A DNA stretch of 64,000 nt from NCBI GenBank assembly GCA_002591725.1, contig NJAL01000002.1, positions 1 to 64,000 on the forward strand, in the 5' to 3' direction. This stretch comes from Candidatus Didemnitutus mandela. GTDB lineage: Bacteria; Verrucomicrobiota; Verrucomicrobiia; Opitutales; Opitutaceae. Of the stretch, positions 40,752 to 50,929 are shown one piece after another (positions within the stretch are counted from its first letter, which is position 1; each line of letters opens with the position of its first letter). The position numbers were made by a program, and so were the translations under genes. Under the pieces are notes generated by a model that was not told where the DNA came from, did not search any database, and saw nothing but the letters and a program-made list of their open reading frames with translations.

Positions 40752-43555
40752 ACGTTTCCCCTCCAGCGTACGCTCGCCGCCACACCGCGATGAAACAGTG
40801 ATGCGAAGTCATCCAGTTCCGGCCGCAGGGTCTCGTTCGGTGGCCAGAAATGGCCGGCGCAAATCGCCGCACACACCGCCTCTGCGCAACGCCACGCGCT
40901 CGACTGCATATACGTCGAATAACTTTCCCACGTTTCGATGCCAGTCTCGCCAACGGCCTTAGGCAAATTGAAATAGCTGCACATCAACTCCGCGCCAAAT
41001 TCTGCTCGCAGCGCCTCACAGTAAAGCGGTAACTGCAGGTCCATCCAAACCTTATGTTTGCCATCACTATTCAAGTAAGCCCATTCTGGTGGCATCTCGC
41101 CGGCACGGACATTGCGAAGGTGCACCTTTTCCGGACCAATCGACGTGTCTTGCGTCTTGTAGTCGAGTACACGTCGCGCACCAGTCGCTTCGTTCCGTTC
41201 GATTCGGTCGATCTTGCCACACACCACGAGGCCTCTGATCTCCAGTTCGAAGGGCCGCTCGACTTCCTCAATCAGCCAGCCTTCTGCTCGTGTCGCTGCC
41301 TGAACTTCGGCGAGTTTCCCCAGACGCTGCCGCGCCGAAGCCATCTGAACAGCTAGCGGGAGTGTGAGATCCGGTCCATAACGCCGCCGCACGATCGTAT
41401 CGAATTTTCCGAGGAGGAAGTCGCACAAAAACTCCGCATCCGCGCTCGCCCGCGCGACCTCATCGCATCCGAAGGTCTCCAAAGCCTCGTGACAGAGATT
41501 TCCGAAGTCGCGCGCATCCATCTCGGCTTTCTCGGTATTCACTGCTTCCATTTTCAACACCTGCTTGAGGTAGAACCGAAACGGACACTCGAGGTAACCC
41601 CGCAGCGCCGTCACACCCACCCGCACCGGAGCAGGCTCCAGCCGCGGCTCCAGCTGCCAAGCGCATGTCCATGGGAAGTTCGTCTCCACCGCCGACGACG
41701 CACGAAAGAGAAACTCGACCCGACGCGGCAATTCCTCGTCCGCACAGCGCAGCAACAACCGCGACGGGCGCAACGGATCGCCGACAGCCGAGTTCTTGCC
41801 ATAAACCAGATCCAGCCGCCCAGCACCGCGACGACACTCGACCAGCGCTTGCAGCAAATATGTATCGCGCGCCAATCGGGTTTCGTTAGTTTTGAAGCCA
41901 AGCTTCGCCCGAAGCGCTTCCGGAAGAAACGCATCGCCCACGACGGTTTCGGGCACGCATCCATTGTTGAAGCCGGCGACCACGAGTCGTGGCGCGTCTT
42001 CCCACAGTAATTCCAGCCAGCTCTGCAGCGCGATGGCACCACCGGGCTTTTCTGCCCTCAGTTTCGCTTCGCCAAAGGATTGCAATGCAAGCTCCCGCCA
42101 ATTCGCAGCATCAATCCCTGGGAAGCAAAGCGCCGCCGCCGCACAATCACGCAACGTCTGCGTCCAAGCCTCAGCAGCCGCTTCAAATTCAGCATCGTCC
42201 GTGCGCTGCAGGTCGAGTTGGCGCGCCGAAAAGAGCAGACTCAAAGCTTTGGAAAATCCGACAGCAAAATCGTCGTCACAAAGCTTTCGCCGCACTACGT
42301 CCATCGCATCCAACCCGGGAGACAAATTCGAGAAGCGTTTTTGCAATCCAACCGCTTGGCGCCGTGCGGCTTCCAAATTGGCCGGCAGGCTTTCTGCCCA
42401 CAAGGCATCCAATCCTTCTAGCCAGCGGGCCGCGGAAAATTCCGGCACTTGCGCGTCGAGGAATTTAAGAAACTCCGGACAGCGCGCAAGAACCGCGACG
42501 GCAGAAAAATCCCCATTGGCCGCAAGTTCGGACAGCGCACGCACCAGTTGATACAAGCTCGTTTCGCATTGTGCCTCGCCCTCGGGATCGAAGCTAGCAA
42601 TGCTCACTTGAGCAAGTGCTCCGGCGACGGGTGCAACCAGCTCGGTGTCAGCCAGCCCCAACGCGAGCACGCGGTCGGGCTGTTCGCAGCTTTTCGCAAG
42701 TTCAGCCAAGTATTGTGCTTGGGCCGTCGGATCGGCTGCGAGGTGTACGTGCGATTCGAAATCGGGCAGGACAATTTTTTTGTTCAACCAGCCTTCCACG
42801 TCAGGCCCCCCCCAAGCATCGAAAGCCTCGGGCCGCATCGGATCGCCAAACACCACAACATCCACCGGCAACCTTTCCGCCCATCGCTGGAACATTGCCA
42901 ACACAACGGGTAATGGATCAGGCAGGCCGAGGAGCACGAGATGCTCGACTCCCGCCGGCGGCGCGCCGCTAGCGGCGGCAATTTTTCTCGCTTGTGGATC
43001 CACCAGTCCGCAGGCTGCTAACCTTTCGGAATGGAGTCGCTCGAGTTGTCCGATTTGCCGCCACCGTTCCGCTTCGGAAAAACGATCACCAGCGCGTAGC
43101 GCCACCTCATCAAAACGCAAACCGACCTCCATAAGTGCAACTTGCAATCGGTAAAAATCGCGAGCGAGACGATGCGCCCACAAAAAATTCTGCTCCGGCG
43201 GGTCCAGTGGGAAGACCACGCGAAAATTCTTGAGATCGAGTCTGAGGAACACGTCGACCCACGCCAGGTGGGAATCGAGGCGCGACGCCGCCCGCCCATC
43301 CAGGTTGAGATCGAGCAGAGCCTCCGGGGTAAGAACCTGCGGCGGGAAGACCGCCTGCCGATAAATCGCCGCATGAACCGCGAACGCCTCGCGCAGGCGG
43401 AAACCGGATTGCTTCGTTGGAACGACAGCGAGCCGGCTACTGAGGTCGAGCGGCCCCTCGCCACCCCATTTGTCCGCCAGCCAGGCAGCCGCCTGCGCTG
43501 GAAGCGGCCGGTCCCAAGGCAAAAAATGCAACTGAGGGTGAAACGAAACGGACAC
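40748..43555 (-). CDS. addB: AddB-like PD-(D/E)XK nuclease subunit
   Basis: The 935-residue product is the partner of AddA. The C-terminal nuclease domain begins with LECPFRFYLKQVLKME (about residue 650), then DARDFGNLCHEALE, then VCGKIDRIERN and RRVLDYKTQD (about 780-800), which supply the acidic and Lys residues, and WMDLQLPLYCEAL. The N-terminal part keeps the inactive helicase-like fold (VVPTKQSGFRLREAFA) without a Walker A loop. The four Cys that bind an iron-sulfur cluster in firmicute AddB are not evident: the C-terminal end reads DDFASLFHRGVAAS where a Cys cluster would be. This suggests a cluster-free branch. It starts 101 bases after rpsT and overlaps addA by four bases. It could equally be named a generic PD-(D/E)XK family protein. 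Confidence 0.82.
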   Translation of the reverse strand: MSVSFHPQLHFLPWDRPLPAQAAAWLADKWGGEGPLDLSSRLAVVPTKQSGFRLREAFAVHAAIYRQAVFPPQVLTPEALLDLNLDGRAASRLDSHLAWVDVFLRLDLKNFRVVFPLDPPEQNFLWAHRLARDFYRLQVALMEVGLRFDEVALRAGDRFSEAERWRQIGQLERLHSERLAACGLVDPQARKIAAASGAPPAGVEHLVLLGLPDPLPVVLAMFQRWAERLPVDVVVFGDPMRPEAFDAWGGPDVEGWLNKKIVLPDFESHVHLAADPTAQAQYLAELAKSCEQPDRVLALGLADTELVAPVAGALAQVSIASFDPEGEAQCETSLYQLVRALSELAANGDFSAVAVLARCPEFLKFLDAQVPEFSAARWLEGLDALWAESLPANLEAARRQAVGLQKRFSNLSPGLDAMDVVRRKLCDDDFAVGFSKALSLLFSARQLDLQRTDDAEFEAAAEAWTQTLRDCAAAALCFPGIDAANWRELALQSFGEAKLRAEKPGGAIALQSWLELLWEDAPRLVVAGFNNGCVPETVVGDAFLPEALRAKLGFKTNETRLARDTYLLQALVECRRGAGRLDLVYGKNSAVGDPLRPSRLLLRCADEELPRRVEFLFRASSAVETNFPWTCAWQLEPRLEPAPVRVGVTALRGYLECPFRFYLKQVLKMEAVNTEKAEMDARDFGNLCHEALETFGCDEVARASADAEFLCDFLLGKFDTIVRRRYGPDLTLPLAVQMASARQRLGKLAEVQAATRAEGWLIEEVERPFELEIRGLVVCGKIDRIERNEATGARRVLDYKTQDTSIGPEKVHLRNVRAGEMPPEWAYLNSDGKHKVWMDLQLPLYCEALRAEFGAELMCSYFNLPKAVGETGIETWESYSTYMQSSAWRCAEAVCAAICAGHFWPPNETLRPELDDFASLFHRGVAASVRWRGNV

Positions 43556-43655
43556 AAACTATATGTTGTGACATCGACGGTACCTTTCTCAAAGAAAGAA
43601 AAGCCTGTAGCCGAAACCACAAGGCGAGGACATGTAAGTAAAAAGGAGAAAAACT

Positions 43656-43922
43656 TCAGGCCTTCGTAGCAAAAACATATTTTGCAATCTTGGCCTTCTT
43701 GCGAGAGGCAGCGTTGGGATGAATGACGTTAGCCTTCACGGCTCGGTCCAGCGCAGAGCTGTAACTGATCGCAGCAGCGCGGGATTTCTCAATATCGGCA
43801 CCTTTGGCGGTTGCGGTAACGGCCTTCGCAAGGGTCTTCAGACTGGTCTTGGAAGACCGGTTACGCGCCGTGAGGCGCTTCGATTTGCGGGCAGCTTTGA
43901 TAGCAGATTTGGTATTGGCCAT
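43656..43922 (-). CDS. rpsT: 30S ribosomal protein bS20
   Basis: The 88-residue basic product starts MANTKSAIKAARKSKRLTAR and contains KTSLKTLAKAV and the C-terminal VIHPNAASRKKAKIAKYV. This is the standard bS20 pattern and length. It binds 16S rRNA at the base of the small subunit. The start is fixed by the conserved N-terminus. It is the first gene of the minus-strand row rpsT-addB-addA-bS22. No Shine-Dalgarno is clear upstream. The flank above 43922 is AT-rich and may hold the promoter. Confidence 0.97.
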   Translation of the reverse strand: MANTKSAIKAARKSKRLTARNRSSKTSLKTLAKAVTATAKGADIEKSRAAAISYSSALDRAVKANVIHPNAASRKKAKIAKYVFATKA

Positions 43923-44139
43923 AGCTTTTGGAAATTAAGGAACTTTTTCTTTTAAAGCCTCTAAAATAGGGGCCCAAAAACTAAGGTTCTAGTCAAAAGC
44001 TTTCTTAGGCAAGAAAGTAGAGGACATTAGGCCAACACCCCAAAGACGCCTACTATAAGTCCAACCTTCCACCCGAAAAAAATACATCCGCCACATACCT
44101 ACCCATGGTAGGCGCAAATGCCTTCGGTCCCAAGGCAAC

Positions 44140-45110
44140 GATTAGCCCGCATCGCCGCGCCACCTGCAACGAGCAAGATGAACACGAGGATCTCGGTCAA
44201 AATACCAACAATCGCCGCAAACGCGACGCCCTAGTTTGAGCCGAAAACCGCGAACGGCCACGGTGATCGCCAATCCAAAATTGTTTTCCAGTTTCCCACC
44301 AAGGTAGAACACCAGCGTAGTACTTCGCTCCTACGTCGGCTTCGAACTTCTTCGCCATGAAGAAACTGGCGAAGAACGTCTCAGGAAATTAGATCGCCAG
44401 CGGGATCACTGGTGCACACAGCAACGAGGGAAGAAACCCGATTACCGATTTTCTCCTTGAGCATGAACATAACAATGATTGTGAAAAACAAGGTCCCCAA
44501 CGCAATAGAGGAAGTCGGTGGGGAAGCTGCTCTTTATGCCACATCTCGCCTTTATAACATTTAGTCAAAACCAGACGGTTCAATACTCTATCCGCCACAA
44601 AGGGAGTAATAATAAGACAAGTCAGCATCCTCTCCAGCATATCGTGCATAGCAGTTTTTGCATACGTTCCCCTGGTCAATAATTTTCCAGACTGTTTATT
44701 GGGAGCGGAAAACGTGCAGTATACTCAGGACTGCTATTCTCGACATCGCCCCAAACACAGAGCCATCGCGATACATCGGGTAATACCGACCAGAATCAAA
44801 TTCAATCATTGTAACCACGGAATGGTCACAAAGCAAAGGAACCGCTAAAGCAAACAACAACAGCGGCCCAGCATCCCGTTTAGGACCAGCGACAAACCAG
44901 AAATACAAGCTTGGCAAAGGCTTTGGGCAATTCGCAAACGGTGAGACCCCAGCGCTGCGTGTCGTCGCCCACTCACCCCACTCACGTTTGAAACAGGCAG
45001 ATGACAGTGCAATGGACGGCACCCCCCTAGTCCCCCCTACATTCCACAAAGTCTCGCCGCACGCAGCCAGAGCCTTGCTCACATAAAAATACGCCTCGAT
45101 TGGCCAGGGT
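44140..45110 (-). pseudogene. Acr3-family arsenite efflux permease remnant
   Basis: Minus-strand pieces in several frames follow the Acr3 order. Near 44900-44760 there are LVLNGMLGRCC and LNLILVGITRCIAMALC, matching the 'LvlNwviGP.LMf.La..fL.d.p.Y..GlIlvGiaRCIAMVl.W' block with its key Cys. Near 44460-44380 there is SVIGFLPSLLCAPVIPLAI. Near 44380-44200 there are FFASFFMAKKFEADV, then NNFGLAITVAV-like and FSAQTRASRLRRLL, which come from 'a...gadYe.tatlaFTaasNNFELAIAVAia.FGi.SgqA.a.viGPl.EVPvl'. The living protein would export arsenite across the inner membrane. Many stops and shifts make it dead. No other ars gene is readable next to it. Confidence 0.6.
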
Positions 45111-46126
45111 CCGTTCGTATGGCCCTGAGAGGTAGCTGGCAACTAAAGGACTAGAGGAGCGGCAGCAAAAGCGGCCTTGAGCGCGGAAGTCGAAAGTCCG
45201 CCGCACCGATAGGTGCGGGAGCAGAAATCACTGGGCGTCATAACAGGATCTTTTTTTAGCTAACAGGCCTTCAATTAGCCGCGGTGTCCATCGGCGTAAG
45301 CCGTAAAGGTGCGCAAGGTCTTATTCTCGGACGCAGCAAAGCACGGCTAGTTTTTACTCCTCAGTTCAGCTCGCATGAGCAAAGCCTTTAACGGCCAGTA
45401 GTGCCAATTCACCTGTCCGGGAAAATCGGACAGGTTTGATAAGTATACCAGCGAACGGGAATAGTCGTCTCTACCGAGCGAAACATGAGTTCGTTTATAT
45501 GCTTTAATTCATGGCAAAAAAACGACTTAAATTTCCTGTATGACTTTGATGGCGAGCGAATGCACATAATCAACAGGCTTGGAACCAGCGCTGACCATCT
45601 CAAAGATGTCTCCCGCCACAGAGCGAGGGATCCCTTGGATAAGGTTACGAATAAGGTAACTGCGACAGAAATTTCCCGTACAAAGGACAAAAACGCTGGA
45701 TCTATTGGTAATTTCCTAGTCACAGGCAATTATTTAGCAGAACAACCGCAGAGTTTCGCAGAAGGCGGCAATTTACGGAGTAGTAAAAATTTTTGCTGCG
45801 GATATGGCTTGCTCCTGAAGACAGTCCTGCAAAAAAGCGAGATTTTCAGCCAGCTCGTAGGCCAAATCCTTTCTTATCCCATTCCCTCGGTGCTATTGTT
45901 TAGAATAGTTCGCATTTATTTATATATCAAATATTTGGGAGTTTTTTACATGTAGCTTCCAGAGAATTTTCTAAAAACTACAGATAAAAAGCGGTCCTTG
46001 CCCCTGCCCCAACAGATTAAAGACACGTAATCAGGTGCGACCAAAATAATATTGATAAATTCCTATCAACTCAACACAATCGTTATTATCGGCAATTTTT
46101 TCATTTCTTCCCGGGGAAAGAAAGAA
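45111..46126. other. degraded stretch, no gene recognised
   Basis: Open frames at 45409-45729 (minus) and 45485-45955 (plus) overlap each other and neither has a family motif or ribosome-binding site. A hairpin lies at 45411. Confidence 0.4.
45411..45435. repeat. 9-bp perfect inverted repeat
   Basis: ACCTGTCCG and CGGACAGGT enclose GGAAAAT. On the plus strand TTGAT follows, a weak T-run, so it could be a worn terminator. No intact gene lies next to it. Confidence 0.5.
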
Positions 46127-46164
46127 AAAACTCAGAATCCCACGAGGGTAGTATTCTGAGTTTT
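46127..46164 (-). terminator. terminator after tRNA-Met
   Basis: AAAACTCAGAAT and ATTCTGAGTTTT form a perfect 12-bp inverted repeat with a 14-base loop, ending in T-runs on both strands. On the minus strand it lies 5 bases below the 3' end of the tRNA-Met gene, where a terminator is expected. Confidence 0.8.
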
Positions 46165-46168
46165 AAAT

Positions 46169-46245
<77 letters not shown>

Positions 46246-46307
46246 GTAAAAATAAATATATATGTTACTTCACCTAATCTATCAAGAGTTTTTGTGAACT
46301 TTTTGAG

Positions 46308-47261
46308 TCAATTCGGCAGCCATTTTCCCCAATTTTTGGAAAATTGGTCAACGTTTTCCTTGGTTACCGGGATAAGCGAGCTCACTTCCTTGACAGCCGG
46401 CGGATTCTTGTGGTCAACGATTTTTTCGATCAGAAGCTCAACCGAGCGGCTGCCCCATTGGTAACATTGCTGAGCAAGCAAGACTAGCACATGGCCGCTG
46501 CGGATGTAGTTGAGCTCAGCAGGCAACGCATCGACTGCAACACACTGCACAGTACCTGGCTCCCATTTCAGAGCATTCTCGGTGAACAGCGGCCAGCCGC
46601 CGACCATGCACCAGCCGGCGATGTCGGGATTCGCCTGCATCACTTGCTCGACCTTTGCTGCGGCATCCTGCGGTGTTTCTTTGTGGTAATAGACGTCCCG
46701 AACTGTGATTCTAGGAAATTTTTTTGCCGCCTCCTTCGCGCCCTGCACGCGCTTCTGCAAGTTCGGTGCAGTCTGGTTACCAGCGAGGATCGCAACGACA
46801 CCCTGCCCGTGCATCACCTTGGCGAGCTGATTCATCATATCACGACCGCAATCAACATCGTCGACTCCATAGGTCGCGAAACGTTTGGAGTTGGGCGCAT
46901 CCGAATCGAAGGTCACCGTCGGAACGCCGTTTTCTACAGCCCAATTGATGGAATCGGTAAGTTTGTTCGCATCCGAACAGCTAACGGCGATGCCCTCGGC
47001 GCCAGCGAGCACGAGCTGCTCGATCGCCTCCGCCTGTTTTTGAGCATCTTCTTCGTTGGGAGTGCGCCAGTCGATCTTGATGTCCAACCCACGTTTGGCG
47101 GAAATTTTCTTGGCCACATCCTCTGCGCCGACACGCGCCGCTTGAAAAACGGGGTTACCTTGAGATTTGGCGACAAAGCCGATTGTAATCGTGCGTGTAG
47201 CGGCAGAAGCGCTAACCGCGAAAGCCGCGAGGGAAGCGGCCAATAGGAGTAGTTTTTTCAT
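46308..47261 (-). CDS. periplasmic sugar-binding protein of an ABC transporter (RbsB/XylF class)
   Basis: This 317-residue protein starts with a signal peptide (MKKLLLLAASLAAFAVSASA, cleavage after about residue 20) and then has the type I periplasmic binding fold: TITIGFVAKSQGNPVFQAA, then GAEGIAVSCSDANKLTDSIN, GVPTVTFDSDAPNSKR, VAILAGNQTAPNLQKRVQG, DIAGWCMVGGWPLFTEN and HVLVLLAQQCYQWGSRSVE. These are the two lobes and hinge strands of ribose/xylose/arabinose-type binding proteins. It captures a sugar in the periplasm and delivers it to a membrane permease. It is the only intact gene of its operon: araD, araA, araB and galM remnants lie directly upstream on the same strand, so arabinose is the likely ancestral ligand. 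No permease or ATPase gene is next to it; a dead RbsC-type permease is at 57.5 kb. Length and key features are normal. Confidence 0.9.
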   Translation of the reverse strand: MKKLLLLAASLAAFAVSASAATRTITIGFVAKSQGNPVFQAARVGAEDVAKKISAKRGLDIKIDWRTPNEEDAQKQAEAIEQLVLAGAEGIAVSCSDANKLTDSINWAVENGVPTVTFDSDAPNSKRFATYGVDDVDCGRDMMNQLAKVMHGQGVVAILAGNQTAPNLQKRVQGAKEAAKKFPRITVRDVYYHKETPQDAAAKVEQVMQANPDIAGWCMVGGWPLFTENALKWEPGTVQCVAVDALPAELNYIRSGHVLVLLAQQCYQWGSRSVELLIEKIVDHKNPPAVKEVSSLIPVTKENVDQFSKNWGKWLPN

Positions 47262-47399
47262 GGAACGATTGTAGGTGGGGAAAAATGTTGAAAGTAACGG
47301 GTAATAACGGGTGAAAATTATTTCGTATTCCCGCCGAGTTTGCCAAGAAAGAAAGACACGGAAACCTTAGCAGTTGTTCTAGTGATTTTGGGGTTGGCC

Positions 47400-48096
47400 A
47401 CAGTGGAAGTTGGGAGTGGGCTAATAGGATTGAGCTTGCTCGAGTCTCAGATGGTACACGAGGCCCGGTTCCACGGCAAGCGAGAAACTTTCCATGTGTC
47501 GCAACACACTTGGTAGCGACACAGCTATCTCCACCAGCTTGATCACTGTCTGAGTCTAAGTAAAAAGAGGATGGCAATTGGCGAGCACAGCGAGGAAGAT
47601 GAGCAGATCGAACCGAACCTGGCCAGATGCTGGAGATCTCGATCTCCCATTCTTAAACGCTGCAATTTCCTAGGAAGTCATCTTGCTTGTGGCAAGCATG
47701 TTTTTAAAAAATAAATCAGCCTGCGTCATCCCGAAGATTTAGCCCCCCGCGGCCTGCCTTGGCAAAAGCCATCGCATGCGTCGAGTAAGATGTGGACAAC
47801 AACGTCGACTTTTTTGATCCAAAGGGACAAGTGCCAAGTGCCAATAGGTAGTAGGTAGGCGTGCTTAAGAAAAGATCGAACCTTGCATCGACTTTTCTCC
47901 CTCTCCCTTGAGATCGGACGAGAACCATGTAATCCGGCTTCAGCAACACGTTGTTCACACCACTCGGTTCGATAGCGAAAACACTCTGCGCATAATCGAT
48001 CGCATTCACATTGTCGAAGGTGAGATTGATGAGCCCATGTCTCAGCAAAGGCAAGGATTGGCTTCGTAAGCTTCGCGTTTCAGCTTGGTGGGACAT
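47400..48096 (-). pseudogene. araD: L-ribulose-5-phosphate 4-epimerase remnant
   Basis: From the ATG near 48096 a minus-strand frame reads like the class II aldolase fold of AraD: LLRHGLINLTFDNVNAIDYA (family 'LV.hGLv.lTwGNvSgiD'), FAIEPSGVNNVLLKPDYMVL (family 'iKPSGv.Yd.l...DmVvvdl'), STPTYYLLAL ('SSDTPTHL.LY'), and STSYSTHAMAFAKAGRG ('vHTHS..At.faQAgr.IP'). The active-site HTHS is changed to TSYS and the SSDTP to FLSTP, so it could not work even where the frame is open. After about 47720 the sequence is scrambled. The living enzyme converts L-ribulose-5-phosphate to D-xylulose-5-phosphate, the last step of arabinose catabolism. Confidence 0.65.
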
Positions 48097-48129
48097 GAGC
48101 GGTTAGACACAGATACCTCTTGGGGAAGG

Positions 48130-49400
48130 TGATAGATGTTAGTAACTCTCACTGTTGCGCAGGTCCTGCTTGGACTGCGACAGTTTGGTGTCGGTACTGA
48201 TACGCACAATTCCGATGCCGGCGATCGTCACCCAATCTTCCAGCACCTCGTTGTCCGCATTTTAGCTGTTAACCGGTAGGGTTTCGCCCTACCAGTTTAG
48301 GTCCAGGCTGCGCAGACCTCCCTTAAACTCGGCTTTTGCTTCGACACAGTGCGAGCTGCGGAAAACTTTGACAGCTTGGATGTCTTTACTGCGAGAACTT
48401 CGTTGGCGATTTAAGCAGAAGCGATTGCCGAGATCGCACAGCAAAGCTGTTGAGCACCTAGCCTGCAAACGCGCTGAGCACGAAACGTACCGAGTCTTTC
48501 TTGCCACCGATACCAAGGAGGATATATTTACGTCGCGTGTTTGACGGCCGCAACGTTCGGGCACGTGCGCCCCAAGCGTTTGATAGCTTTTCAGCGTGAG
48601 GTGATAAATCTAGTCCTCCATGAACAACGCGCATCCACCTAGGCCTTCGTCTATGGCTCCAGTCAGATACTAGCGCAGAGGTCTTCCAGCCGTCTTCGCC
48701 GCCAAAATGTCTAATTAAGCTCTATGAGGCGCCCTATCCTATGAGACGCTGAGTCGCCACACCCGACAGCTGGCACAAGAAAACATCTGTGAAACTCTTG
48801 TAGCCGCATGAATCGAGAAACACTTCTATACCGAGCTCGGAGCATACACCGTTTTTTAAGCGATCTGACAACCTTATAAGTAGGTTAAGTAGGTCTTTTT
48901 GTAATCGGACGCAGAACACAGCAATGTCAGTATCAAATTTTCCACCAGGCCACCCACGCTGTACGTGTTTACCGCGAAGCCAAGTTTTATCTCGATGGGA
49001 ACCTTATCGCCCTCTGTCATCGCCACCTGGCGCATGTTGCCGCCAAAGCGAATAAACTTTTGCGCCCTCGCCCTACCAGTCGGTGCAGCAGCACACAAGC
49101 CCATGTCCATCCCCCAATAGACTCATGGGCTTCACCATCACTCGCAGTAGCCAGGCGACAATTTTGCAGCCGAAGTGCGGTGAAGCCCTCCTCGCAGTCG
49201 CCGTGCGCTTGCCTGGCTCGGGTTCATAAAGTCCATCTCGATTATTAACCACTATAGGTCACGATCGAACTTGGTTTGTAGGCCTAAGAACGGCTTCCTC
49301 GACACACTCACGCTGTCTCAAATTACGTCGTTGTTGGCTGCGAACAGAAGCACGAACTAGACTTTAGGAGTGGGAAGAAGCTTCATGGGGGAAAATCAGA
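48130..49400 (-). pseudogene. araA: L-arabinose isomerase remnant
   Basis: Minus-strand pieces follow AraA. Around 49300-49240 there are LQTKFDRDL and EMDFMNPSQ ('LhTQFNr.lPW..IDMDFMNlNQ.AHG'). Around 49050-48920 there are [20 protein letters not shown] and [20 protein letters not shown] ('.faRFGDNMR.VAvTEGDK..aq...G..vn.ygvgdLv'). Near 48230-48140 there are GIGIVRISTDTKLSQ and LRNSESY ('giElv.Id.dT.l..F...LRwNe.YY'), the C-terminus. The N-terminal 100 or so codons are missing or unreadable and the middle is broken. The enzyme would convert L-arabinose to L-ribulose. Confidence 0.65.
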
Positions 49401-49429
49401 TCTTCGCCGCGGTCTTGACTTGATGGCAT

Positions 49430-50862
49430 ACAGATCCTTAATGAGCGTGGATCAAGTCGGCCTCAGGATTCAGGCCGCGGAGAAAGCCGTGGAGTTTGCA
49501 ATATACGCTGCAGAGCTTATTATAGGTTTTCTATGCCTTCGGATTCGGCCTGTAGGACTTTTTTCAGCGAGGGTTGCGCCAAGGCAAGTCTTTGTGCGCA
49601 TCTGCAAAGAAGGCGAGCCAAAGCGCGCAGACCTGCACTAAGAGCCGCTAGCCTGTATCGTGCAACCGGTGATATCAGCGTATATCTGCATGAGCATTGG
49701 ATTTTTCGCGATGTCGCCTGCACAAGCGCTACCGTGTTCACCGGCACGCCGTATTCGCTGATCCACTCGATGATAGAGCCCCACACCGAAGGCCATAGCC
49801 CCGGTCAACGCGCGATAAACTTCGGCTTTCGTCGTGTGTAAGGCCTAGTCAGTCAAGTAGCAGACCGGTCAATGTTAGATTCACAAGGATCATGCGTTTC
49901 CACGTCGCTCCAATCGAACACAACAAATCCGCTCTGGCCTGGCTTTAGTTTCGCAGTTTGCACTATGAACAAACCTTGTAGCATTCTTACCGTCTGGCCC
50001 GCCCGTTTAAAAATATCGCCTACGGCCTATTGGCCGGCCTCGATGTCGTGAAATCCGAGCAGAGTCGCACCTTTCACAACTTCGCAGATTTTTGGAATAT
50101 CGGACACGCTTTTTAAGAGAAAACGGCGCTGTAATCGCACGCCGAGGTGCTTTATGACTTTGACCAGCATTCTTTTTTACACCGCAGCCGAGGCCCTGTG
50201 GCCTGTAGTACATGTTCCACCTCAGCCAACCGCGATTGAGATGCTAGCCAAGCCTTATGTGGCAACATGGGCTGTCCAGTGGGAACCGTAATGTAATACT
50301 GGAGGCTTTGCGTAGAGCCGGTCGCACAGAATCAGCGAGCTTGGGCTCAAGCAACACGAACAACTTCTTGCTGGGCAAAGCCCAGCACCAATCTTCGGCA
50401 TAAATCGTCTCTCGTCCGGAGCACACCACGCTGTACACGGCTTGCTCCGACAACTCGGTAACCTTCGGTGTTCTTTCCCAATTTGTATGCCCCTTCCACG
50501 GACGACATTGTACGTACAGTTTTTATAAACTTTTTCAAAAACAATAACGACACATTTTTTGCGTCGACTGGAATAGGTAACAATTTTGTGGTATCGACCT
50601 CGATGTCTATGATGTTATTTTGAAGTAAAACTGCTTTTTTCACGACAACGATTGCCTACGCACGCTTTTTTTGAGACCAAAAAGACACGGCCTGATTTTT
50701 CCGGACGAGATCATGATCCCGCAGATCGAGCAGAATGCCCTATTAATGTCCTATTCCCCCCTGGGGGATGGTTAACGGCTGCAAAGGCGACTTCCTTGCC
50801 GTCGGAACAGCGCACAGGCTAAGTTGGCTCCGTAGTCAATGCCAAGAGCATAAGCACTCATT
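49430..50862 (-). pseudogene. araB: ribulokinase (FGGY kinase) remnant
   Basis: The minus-strand start at 50862 reads MSAYALGIDYGANLACALFRR, the ribulokinase N-terminus ('YalGiDyGTnSvRalvvd') with the phosphate-binding Gly-Thr altered. Near the end, 49790-49640, there are IIEWISEYGVPVNTVAL and, in another frame, GDIAKNPMLMQIYADITG ('ggIa.KNplLMQIyADVtgr.I'), the FGGY C-terminal signature typical of AraB. The middle (50600-49850) is largely unreadable and shorter than in the family. The living enzyme phosphorylates L-ribulose. Order araB-araA-araD on the same strand supports the call. Confidence 0.65.
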
Positions 50863-50929
50863 CTAAGGGGAAAATTTTGTTTAGGCCCCAAGATTTCAGC
50901 GGGAAAGTTCGTACGCCGAATAGATTTTC

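Noticed and set aside
41892-42551. 219-codon plus-strand open frame
   Set aside because: It lies antisense inside addB and has a Ser/Arg/Ala-rich composition typical of shadow frames.
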